Made by a program: the position numbers and the translations under genes
Shown: positions 13,301 through 25,300 of the stretch, one piece after another
How positions within the stretch are numbered: the first letter of the stretch is position 1
Layout: the number at the start of each line of letters is the position of its first letter
NCBI RefSeq assembly: GCF_001949145.1
Contig: NW_019091380.1
Coordinates: forward strand, 1,345,703-1,404,907
Direction: 5' to 3'
DNA from: Acanthaster planci
Lineage: Eukaryota; Echinodermata; Asteroidea; Valvatida; Acanthasteridae
DNA length: 59,205 nucleotides
The notes under the pieces: generated by a model
What the model saw: only the letters and a program-made list of their open reading frames with translations
Told to the model about the DNA's origin: nothing
The model's database searches: none

Positions 13301-16300
13301 NNNNNNNNNNNNNNNNNNNNNNNNNNNNNNNNNNNNNNNNNNNNNNNNNNNNNNNNNNNNNNNNNNNNNNNNNNNNNNNNNNNNNNNNNNNNNNNNNNNN
13401 NNNNNNNNNNNNNNNNNNNNNNNNNNNNNNNNNNNNNNNNNNNNNNNNNNNNNNNNNNNNNNNNNNNNNNNNNNNNNNNNNNNNNNNNNNNNNNNNNNNN
13501 NNNNNNNNNNNNNNNNNNNNNNNNNNNNNNNNNNNNNNNNNNNNNNNNNNNNNNNNNNNNNNNNNNNNNNNNNNNNNNNNNNNNNNNNNNNNNNNNNNNN
13601 NNNNNNNNNNNNNNNNNNNNNNNNNNNNNNNNNNNNNNNNNNNNNNNNNNNNNNNNNNNNNNNNNNNNNNNNNNNNNNNNNNNNNNNNNNNNNNNNNNNN
13701 NNNNNNNNNNNNNNNNNNNNNNNNNNNNNNNNNNNNNNNNNNNNNNNNNNNNNNNNNNNNNNNNNNNNNNNNNNNNNNNNNNNNNNNNNNNNNNNNNNNN
13801 NNNNNNNNNNNNNNNNNNNNNNNNNNNNNNNNNNNNNNNNNNNNNNNNNNNNNNNNNNNNNNNNNNNNNNNNNNNNNNNNNNNNNATACAAAATGACTAC
13901 TAATAAGCCTACCATTTTAAAAATATTGCCCGACACAAGACCAGCTGAAATAAGGAAAACGATTAATTGCCATTCATGTTTACGTTAGATCTCTCTGGGA
14001 TAAGATAACGGGAGGAGATTTTTGGATTTCCTCACCCGAGCGAGTGGAGGTGCTTGAAAAAACTCACCCCACCCGAGGAACCGCCCATGCTCTGCTCCAC
14101 CGTGCCGGAGAGGGCGCCCAGCATCTGGCCAGCTCCCATGGCAACCAGTCCAGCACGGGAACGAAGGATCGCTGTAACGTGGGACACACCAGAGTGGCCT
14201 CATGACTCCGGTCCTAAATTAATTTGCCTAATGGTCCAAGTCAATAAGCTGGGACATATTCATTAGTGAATCCTGGCTTTGATGAAGACCTGATGACAAA
14301 ACTATGTTAGAATTTATTCCCGCCCAGGGCGGTACAAACCTGAAGAGAGACCCAACAAAACCAATGTAGGCTACAATGTACATATACGCTTTAGAGGGTC
14401 CATGGATTCTGTATTTGCAAATGGACAGCGAGGAGAGTAGTTAATTCACATGCCTGATTAGGTTAGCCATTGTGTCTAGTCAGAAAATGCAAACAGTCGG
14501 CGAAATGTAGGGGAGATGGTGTGGAAAAAAGAACATTAAACAACTTTTTCTCCATCGTTTTGTTGGTATGACATGGGGTGCATACTCATAAATCGAACGA
14601 GAAACCTTTGGCCAAGACATTCTCTAGTTGGAGGGCTTTAAATATGACTGATTGTAAGAGTAACAGTGACAGATAAACCATGACAGACTAACAGTGACAG
14701 ATATACCGTGACAGACTAACAGTGACAGATTTTTGCAGTGACCCTGGGACGTTTGTCAGGATGGGTTTTTTCCACAGGACCTAAATAATTAGCCGTATTC
14801 TGAATTTTCCGGGGTAATTTTAAAAAAAGTCTCAACAGGACATGGGGTGGTTAGCTTGAGGCAGAATCTCAGAGAATCCTTGTCAGGTTAATATTGACAG
14901 TAAAATACGCGACCAAGTTTGACTCTCTATTTTTCATATTAAGAGGAAAATTCAAGGATTTCCTATTATTGTTTGTTTGTTGGGTTGCTTGTTTGTTTAT
15001 TTGTTTCGGGTTTTTGAATGATAAATGTAACCATTTATCGTATACCAAAATGGACATTATTCGTGGAATGTAAACCTTTTAAACACTCTTCCGGTTTAAC
15101 CACTTCATGGGACCTCCGGAAAGGTGCGGGGGCACTACTTGGAGTCTAACGGATGCGATATTTATGTTAACCAATCAGATTCACGACGAATTCAAGTGAT
15201 TCAACAAAATAAAAAAAATAAAAACAGCTGCTTTTACAAAAACACACAGCCATCCCGACAACGGCCACCAGGTGAATGTTTGTCGTGTGACTGATTATAA
15301 AGACACTTCAAGATGGATATGAGCAGGTGCGGTTAACATTGCGGTGTACCGCCAAGGTGACAAAAATCATGCCGATGATGCGGCGGTCTTGTGAACAGGC
15401 GAAATCGCAGAAAGTGAGCAGCGTGGTTAAGACTGGTACACAGATAATTTGTGTCACCCCCGCCATTTTAATTGGTAGTTCAGCTAATCCGCATGTTCAG
15501 GTTCGTGCCCGGTGCAACCAACTAGGGGAACCGGGCATCACGTTCCGCCAAGGTTGACTCATTTGGGCGGCGTTCACTCCTATTCTCTACACACATCATC
15601 TCCCCCCCCCCAACTATAATTACTCTACGCATAACAGCACTAAAGAAAGGAGCAATTTATTTGCCAAGTCAGAGGCATGAATGCCGACAACACACATTAA
15701 TCTACTGGTCGGCGTGGTACGGTGCGTTGTGTAGACAATACCTGGCAATATGAACAAGTCAAACGTTATTCGGTTGGTTTCATTTCTTTCATTTTCCTTC
15801 CTTGCCTGCCCTCATTTCCCCATCACATGTCATCTTGATTTTGTCTTTCAAATGGACAATTCTTTTCATTCTCAACCTAACTTCATTCAACATGACCCTC
15901 AGCATCATCTCAACAGACTCACTACTACTGCTGTTCATCAATATCATATCTCGATGTTACCTTCGTCACTTGATACTCCTGCTGCCAAATCTACTGTAAT
16001 GTCACCTAAATCTACAACCCTAGCTTCACGTCCTTAGCTGTTATCAGCGTGTAACTGTCATATGCTTTCACTTCCTGGTCGTTTAATCGTCACTAAAAAT
16101 CCATCGTCATTTCTGTTCCGGTCCCTTCCCTTCATCATTCCGAGAGATATTAAGCCCTGTATGGCTGCACAGATCACAATCTCTTAGACAAAAGCTCAAC
16201 TCAACTTGTATACCTTCTGCCCCTCGCTTCAGGGTTGTACCGCAGTCACCATCTCCGCCCGACTTATCTAGATCGTTCAGTCTGTCCTCTGCCGCAATCA

Positions 16301-19300
16301 GTGTCTCGCAAATAGCAGAAATTACCGCCACCAGACGCTCCGGTGTTTCGCAAGGAGGAGCTATATAATAGGTTAAAACAACAGAGAGGCAAGCGCACTT
16401 TACCGTATTAAAAATTATTTTGCTATTCATTTTTTGAAAACGTTACGGTGTAAATGCTACAAACATCATATTTAAACACTTTCTATAGCAGACATCCCCA
16501 CAAACAAAAGTTACTGACTTGATAATACACTGCCTGTGCTATAATATTTTATTTCCTGAAGTAAAGTGTTCCACAGACACATTTAATATTTAGGGTGAGC
16601 CCGCTCCTTTGACACTACCACGCTTAAGAAAATTTTCTTTAAAGTACAAGTAACTTCACCCAATTTGCCCTAAATTTAAGCAAGCATGCTCCAACCAGAT
16701 GCACTTTCATTGTAAAAAGTACAAATGAAATACAACTTTGGGGAAATAGTTTTAATCAAAATGTTCTCGAACTCCTTCATGTACTGGATGGCTGTTATGG
16801 AAAATTTGGCCGTTGAGCAGCGAGACCTGCATGACCTGTGCTAAGCCATCGAGCAATATCTTCGTTTAAAGGAACAATGCAAATATTTTTTCTTGGAATC
16901 ATTTTTATGCAAGTTTAAATTCTTCTTCAATGTCTGAAAACTGTTTACATTCTTTTTGGAGTTAAGCGAACTGTAAAATGCATTTGTTTAAACGTTCAAA
17001 ATTGACCAAACTTTCCAGATAGGTGAGGGCGCTGTTACTGTGATGTAAATCCAGGGAGACACTGTTCAATTTGCATTTTCTCATGTTCGTATTTTGAACC
17101 CCAAATTTGCTCTTTCCAAACATTTCTGACGAAAGTTCGCTTGGTAGCTTATTACAATAATAAACTGACAAATGAAATGAAAATCTTTAATGGCGAAGTT
17201 TTAGAAACCTACCAAATCTGTACGTACAAATCAATGCATTTGAGGTTCATTGCCTCGGATTTCATCACAGTTTTGCTCCTGAATATGTCAGTTCACATTA
17301 GCATAACAACCAAAAACCCTAAAAATGGAGATAAAATAGTCAAACAAAAATTGAAATTAAGGTCAATTGGAACAGAGAGGTGTAATTTTAAGGAGTTTAA
17401 ACATATCTTTTACATGGCGTCCCTTTCAGTTAGCAGCGTCAAATCATGAAGAATTACCACAGCCTAGGCCCAAAGTTTAAATACACCTGCAGCCAAAACT
17501 TTCTGCATGTGTTTAGTTGAAATGACAAGCAAACTTTAGACTAATATTAAGGTTTCAAAATAGTTTCAAAACAAGCTGTCGGAAAGTTTTGGGAAAAAAA
17601 TCCAGGCTCAATTGACGCATACTAGATCAGAATTCAATAGTCTCTCTCAAGCGAGGAAGATAAGAGCAATTTATTGAGTGATCCGACGTTCGGTCCTGCA
17701 TGCCGTGTCCAATCGAACCATGCTGCAATCGCAGCGCATAGCACGCCACCGCCAGGGGACACTGATGGGATAATACTCCATCATGAAAAAGGATGCCGCC
17801 CGCTGATTGATGAGATAAGCAGTCTGTCATAGCGCATATAAATCTCATTGCTCTTCATATTCGGTGGGCCATTATATTTGAAATTACGCCGCTGGAACGT
17901 CTTCTCGGTATCCGGGCAAAGAACTGATTCTTGTTTTTAAACAGATAGAGTTGCCATGGTCATAAAAACGAAGGGCACTTCAATGTAGCATCTTGAACAA
18001 ATTTCTACATTCGCCGTAAACCCAGTTAACGAAGGACCAAACAACTGTCCTGTCAGCCTTTACGATTCTTCATACCATTACAGGATGAAATAATCTGTAT
18101 TATGCATGACTGGCACGATGCCCTTGACGAACTATGTATTTACCTGTGCACCATCTCGGAAAAGAGAAGCGTTTTATTAAACAGGGAGCGACTTAAACAG
18201 CATGAGAGACATGCCTGCTACGTGTTTTTTATTACGTCTACGGGCTGCATACCGTGAAGCATGCAGCAGTAAGTGTATGTGCCTTGGCGAGAGATAAAGT
18301 ATCTGGAAATTACTTCGAATCTGCTATTTAGACAGGTTAGGAATCCTGACGATCAATAGGTATTGCAAGTGATGAGAGGTAAACCCAACACCACAGTCAC
18401 TGATAAACATGAACGTTCCGAATCGGAATCAGGGAATGCTGACGTCACCGCCGTCACGTTCTGAGTACCGGTAATTGTTTGAACCGTGTCAGCAGAAGCA
18501 TTGTGTCTGGATCGACAAGGACCAACAGGAAAAAAAATACTCAATGATCTCAAATCTTCCGACTTTGTACAATTAAATCTAAGCGAGAATCTCCAATAAC
18601 AGGTCTGTACCCCCTGAACATGATAAAAACCACCATGAAGGCAACACATCACCTCTCGTCCCATTATGGTGACACGGAAAAGAAAGGTTGGTGTTGGCTG
18701 AACAAAAAATTATAAGAAGAAAGAGAGAAAAAAAAGGAAGCTGAGTAAAGGAAAACATCTCGCGTCATGTCGTACGCGCCCATAGCCTGGCATGGTACTC
18801 CTGGGCGGGTTTTCAGCGCAGGTGATCATTTAGCCGCAATTTCCCTGCGAATCAGGAGAGACTGACAAGTGTCCGCGAGACAGACGACAGAAAATGATAT
18901 AAACCAGCTGAAACGGCTAAAGATGACCGTGGAACAGAAATAATTAGGCCTATATTTAGCAATGCATCCTGACGGCAAGGTGTAGTGTCTTTCCACAGCG
19001 GCGAAACCACACCGGCTTTAAAATCATGAATTAGCAAGAAGTGTCTGTCACTGCACACGGGGTTTATAGTCGAGCAGTAACGACGCTGGGCCTGTTGCAA
19101 AACGGGGTGGAGTTAATCGTACTAGTTAAATCAGTTTAATATTACCTCTTCCTTTGAATAGTCCTGTCTCTTCTAAGAGCCTTAGGACTGTAGTCCGACA
19201 TTCTGCTCACAGAAGTGCACAAAACGCACTGAAATATGGATTTGCAGACGCGGGAATCCAAATTTTCGTGGAATTCGGCAGAGGTAGGGAGGGGGAAGGA

Positions 19301-22300
19301 ACACCATGTCCACCAATCGGAAAACAGTATGGAGTTTGACCCCAGGTCAAAAAGCAAGAAGCTGCACACAAGTATGTATAGCGTCGTGCATTTCCAAGGA
19401 ACGGCCTACCTGATTTCGTACCGGACGCGAACTCTTCTTGGCTGCGGCTCTCTGCTGCGTCGTTCTCCTCCTTGAACTCAACGACACTTAATCCATGCGG
19501 CTGAGAGAGGGCGTCCTGATCTGTCAAGACATTGCTTCTCTGCCAGGCAAATGCATTTGTCTCCTTATCTAGGTCAAACAGAATATACGAACCACCATGT
19601 TCACATGCTACAATATGTGAAAGAACAGAGTGATAGATGCCAAATTTTCGTATCCGAGAAATGCTTAATTAACATATAGATCAAGAACTGTTAAAAAAAC
19701 AAACAAACAAACAAACAAACAAATCCCAATACGTTGCATCTGTTTTATTGCCCGGGAGCGTTAATTTGATTGCATGAATAGCACCAAAATTTCCATGCAC
19801 TGCGGCAGGTCAAAGATATGACTTGTTTTATGTATTGACGCACTAGCACCAACCTGCTCGTTCAACCTCACGCCCTCACGCCCAAACAAACAAAACTCAA
19901 GGCTTTTTTAATTACCAATGCACCACTTCCGCTCTTCATCAAGATGCATGATGGTCAACGAAAGACCCGCCATGTCCAATGACGTCATAAAATGACCTGC
20001 CATCACTCGCTCCACAACAACACCCTTAGATTCTGTTTACGAAACAAAAATCCAATTTCATGTCAACATTACAACCTTGCCAGATCAGTTCAGTCTTCCC
20101 TGCCCTCAGCTCTTAATTGTTTCAGAATTGTTCTGACTAGTAGCTTTCTTTTTGTGCCTTTTATATCGGTAAGCAGCCATAGTTAATGAAAACACAGTGT
20201 GTCAAGTCATTTAGTCTGGCGTACACTATTTAATGAATTTCATCAATCATTTAGTTCCGTTTCTTAACTTGGTTCTTGTTTGCGCTGACGTTCGACTGAT
20301 TTCTCGGCATCAGAACACTTCAAGATTCGACTGCTAGGCTTATTCTTGAGATGCCTTTTGGACTGTATATAATTTATTTGCAAACAAGCTTAAGCTGAGC
20401 TATCTGTTTGGTCTCTGTCTAGTTATATTCTCGATTAACAACAGACTGGTAGCCTAAGAGTAGTTAATTTAATGACCTGGTCTTACACTGGTTCACCTGT
20501 GTGTTTAGATTACCTGGTGTGGCATTTCAATCATTTCTCCTCTGAAGATTTTGGTCAGGTCCACGATGGCGTTTAGTCTTGTAAACAACTGAATCTATCT
20601 TCTTTGTATCAAGTTATCAACCACAATGTTATGTATTCTTTTTTTAAACAAGCTGGAGTCACCAGACATGAATAAATGGTATGATTGTGGCTCTGGATTG
20701 TAATTTTTTTTTCAAAGGGAATCAAAAGTCATACATTTCAAATTTCAAGAAGCGTGAAGAATTAGTCTTCGGTTGAAACTGGTCATAAAGCGATTTCCCC
20801 ATCGGAATGTTCATTTGTGCATCCCCAGAATGTTGTGATAAAAAAAAATATTGCATACCGCCCGTATCTTGAATATACTGTAGTTATTCAAGGAACGGCG
20901 CTTTGCTAAATATATTTTTGATTGATAAATGGCTAATTCAATTAAACTCAACAGCTGTTCGAGTCAGGATTGAATATTAATTGGAAACATGTTCAACGAC
21001 ACGAAATGTTAGCAGAGTGTCGACTGTTATACCAAGCAATCGGATGATCGAGTGCACCATTAGGAACAGTTCGAGGGTGGACGTCCCGCCCAGATTGTTT
21101 AACAACACCAGGACGTGATCCCCTAAGGGGAAAAAATAGATGAACACATAAATCTCAGTTAATGTAAAGCTATAACCGTTAGTTGATCAACCATAAGTGG
21201 ACCTGCAGGGTTTTAAAGTTGCTTCAAAGCTTTGCACCGAAAGCCATTTTAGTTACAATGTTTGCGCAAAATATTCGGCATCACGTTTATCGCTTCGCGA
21301 CTGCTGTTTCCTGGGGCGGTGCATCACTCGTGAAACTCAATTTTTGATTACACGCTTAATTAACTACTCTTCAACCATGCACGTGCCGAGTTATTTTTCC
21401 TAGTACTGATAACACATTCTTATGATGAGAAACCTCATTAAGTTGAATTACTTGGGCGCTGGCTTCCGCCAGATGTGGTTTGGTACCATGCCGCGGAACG
21501 ACACAGTGAAATGAACATGCGAGGGCGCTTTGCTGTCATTGTCGTCCCTGCGGCCTTGAACAGAATATGGGACGGGTTGGCAGCCTTCATACAAATGGTA
21601 TATTATGTGCAGGTGTTGTAAAGTCTTATCCGTGATTTACGTATGCATACATTCCGTGCCTGAAACGCTTACCTAAATAAATTCTACCCAATGAGGTTTC
21701 GAAGAAACGATGTCACGCAAGACCTATACCCAGCTTTGTGCCCCGTATGAACGGTATGCAGGCGAAGGTTATCCATTGGTTTCAACTGTGAGTAGGGCTA
21801 CAATTTATCTACAATAGAATGGTGCTGTTTTAACTCTTCAAGGGTTTGGCGCTGATGTTCTTACCTGAGTGCACATCTATATGACTGCTGGTGGCTTTGT
21901 CCGTCATGTGATCAATCATGGCTGCCGTTATGATGTCCGCCCGGCAGACCTTTGAAAGTAACAAGAAATTGACATCCATCTACGAGGAATGTTGACGTCC
22001 ATTACAGCAACACCTACCAAACGCCGACCGGACTACCATTGTTCACTTTATGATAGGCATATTTTAGAAATGTAAATTCCAAAAACAAAACAGGTGCACC
22101 TGTACTGCATCCAAGAAGGGAGCAATTTCTCATGCAGACTTGAGCGGGCGTGCCTCCTCATCCGTCTCGAGACAACACAGTTTTCCGGTCAAAAACACTG
22201 CACTGGAATAACCAACGAGCCAACTGTACATTTCCTAGCAGCACTGTAACAAAGTTACTTCTCGTACCGCTTTTGAAAATTTTGGCCCCACTTTTGTGAG

Positions 22301-25300
22301 AAGACGCGCATTCATGCTCGATTCTGAAGTGAGGGATTTGTGTACTCATACCTTCATTCGTTTCACGCCTGGTTCCCCGTGAACTCCAAGGCCCAACTCC
22401 ATGTCCTCGTCCCCCAGCTGGAAAGTGGCACCCGACCCGGGCACGTGACAGGGTGAAAGACTAATACCAATGGTTCCTGCACAACGAAGTCATGAGCTCA
22501 GGTTACCATGAACGTGAAATCAAAGGTGCAGAGTTGATATCATTTTGTTTTGTTGGGGGTGGTCAGTGTGGCTGTTAGTATTGTTGTGAACATATGGTGG
22601 CTGTTTCACTTCGGTACATTACCCTACATAGCATGTTAATCGCCCTTTCTCTCAATTTTTAAAGCAACATAAAAATAACAGTAAAGAGGCGAATGTGACA
22701 TAGAAATAAAAAACATGAAAAAAAGGGCGGTGAAAGATGTACAATTCTGCAAACCAACTAACAAATTCCATTTCGTTTAAATTATCACTTCAAGAATTAA
22801 ATAAGTCTCTCCAACGCAGGGCCAATAAAGACTACCTTGACGTAGCTTACACAAGGTAACCAACAAACTAAGGAAGCGCTGAAACAAATTATTTTTAAAT
22901 TATTGGTCTATTTTCATCGTTCCGACTTTGCATCAGTTTGCCGCCCCAATTCAGCTTTTATTAGCGTCCTCATTTTGCTCTACAATTCTCTAGTCGTTGC
23001 ATTCTGCCACTCAGCACCTACGTGGCCGTGCCAGTGTTGTAATTCCATGATTACCCCCAATTTATTCAAATTGGGTTCAAACAGAAAAGTGAAAAAGTCG
23101 TGAAAGAACCCACAGTAAGCCTGAAAATAAACTGCCATACAACATTTAAAAAAAAATGAAGCAGGGTTTCAAGCCCGTGTTGTGGTGGTGCGAATGTTGG
23201 GAGTGATTTCATGACATAAAATGTTCCTCATCGAAATACTCTTCCGGATGTTATAATCAGATATCAAGATAAGTTATCTTTGCATCGTCTACCCATAGAT
23301 TTGGCGGCCTTGCTTGTGGCTTCCACTATCTCCTGCAGCGTGCGACCCTCTTCTGCCATCGCTCCAGCTATCTAATGACAGATCAAACGAAATTCATTGA
23401 GTTTTGCACAGTAATTCCTAAAAACAGGGTATGCTAGCTTTTGGCTTTGTCATGTCAGAAGGGCAACTTGAATATGTTTAACTGAACATTGTGCGCTTGC
23501 TTTTAGTTGGCATGAGACAAAACACTCAGAGCCTTGTGGTATACCACAGAGGACGTATGGCTGTGTTGACACCCAAATGAAAAGAGATGTCTTCCAGGTT
23601 TCTTCTGATTGGCGCTTGCACCAAGTTCATGTCAGGGTATTTAACTGAAAAGTGGCTATTTTGTTGGGTTGTGATTTACCGAAAATATCAAGCAGAGTGT
23701 AGCAGACGCCATCACGTAAATGGCCAGCAGGGTTATCAGACAGAGGAGAGTTTGCCGACAGTCCCGACAAATTTCATTTAACTGTGTGTCATCGGGGACT
23801 GCTCGACTTTAGTTCAGGTACTTGTGTTTTCTGAGGCTTTGTAAATGTACTCCTAGTAGTCTTGCAGGAATGGGGACTGTGCACTGGGTTTCAGGGCAAA
23901 AAGGTCTGTGCAACCGACTCGTCCTCCAACCTTCTGTATCAGAATGATCCCGCACAATCCGCGTCTCCCAGCTGTCTTATCCACACTGGTGAGGGCGCTA
24001 TCCTCAGCCACTGTGACCGTCTCGATGTTGATGCCCAGGGCTTTGGCCTTCTCAGCGGCAATGCCAAAGTTGATCCGGTCGCCCGTGTAGTTGGCCACGA
24101 TGAGAAGAACTCCGGCTTATGTTCGTAAGCAGAGCCAATACTTGGTTAATAATTTATATTTATCACAATTTTCTCTCAACACAGAATGTGAAAAGTACAG
24201 AAATGCTTTATGGGCCGTGTATTATAAAGCAAGGGGCTTGCGAAGTCAGGGTAGTTAGGATCTACAATTTTACAATACTCCTATATCTAACACAACAGGA
24301 CTGGACTCCTCTCAAGATCATTTCTCAGACTGACATGATATTATAATTTGTGCAATGTAGGGCCTATTTGGAAAAATAAAGGAACTGCCCTCAAAAAGGA
24401 ACAAATACGGACCCAAAATGATTGTTAGGAAAAAAGCCAAGCACGCAAGCGGATGAACAAACAAACATAACTAATCGATGGACAAGCTGCATCATCAGCG
24501 TGCAATTATAATAACGGACAAAATTATAAAAACAAATCAAATATATTATTGACGGATTAAGAATCTGGGGGAAAAAATCACGTGAACGATTAACAGACTG
24601 TCACCATTTTCCTCTGGGCAAATTACGATCTCAATTAACAAGAAACGGGAGTTAACAGGTTGAGGGCGGTATTCACCTGAGGTGGCAACAGCTCGTACGG
24701 CGGCGAGGATGTCACTGGCAGGAGGCGATGCAAAGACCGAGCCAGCTATAGCACCAGTCAACATGCCGCATCCAACATATCCTATGGGGGAAAAAGACCC
24801 GGAAATGAATAGCCACACTGACTTGGGCACAACTTCAACTATGGAAACAGTTCCTACCAGATTGGGGGCCTAGAATGATAGAATATGACACCCAAATCAT
24901 AGGAAACAACTTTAAATTTGAACGAATGTTTTATTCCGTTTGCTTATTTCGTTTAAACTAAGGTACACCTTGACTCAACACCAGAACAATCTTATATAGG
25001 ACCTTAGAACGAATGAGCGAGATTTGTTCATTTTTTTCTCATTAAAATAAAGCTAAGAAAATCTAGGTTAATTAAACGGAGCGTAATTTTTTTTATTGTT
25101 ACATGAAATTCGAACGAAATGGCTATTTATAATAACATTTTATAATTATGAATGATCAATTACCGGTCATTCTGTTCTAAAATTGAACTTAGTTGCCCAC
25201 TAAATTTTCACAAAATTAAAAGGTGAATCCATGTTATCGACTGTACGGACAAGCTTATTTACTTCTCTGCATCAGTGAAACGCATTGTCAGTCTACAGCT

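Noticed and set aside
12863-13988. Long open frames across the N block
   Set aside because: They exist only because Ns contain no stop codons.
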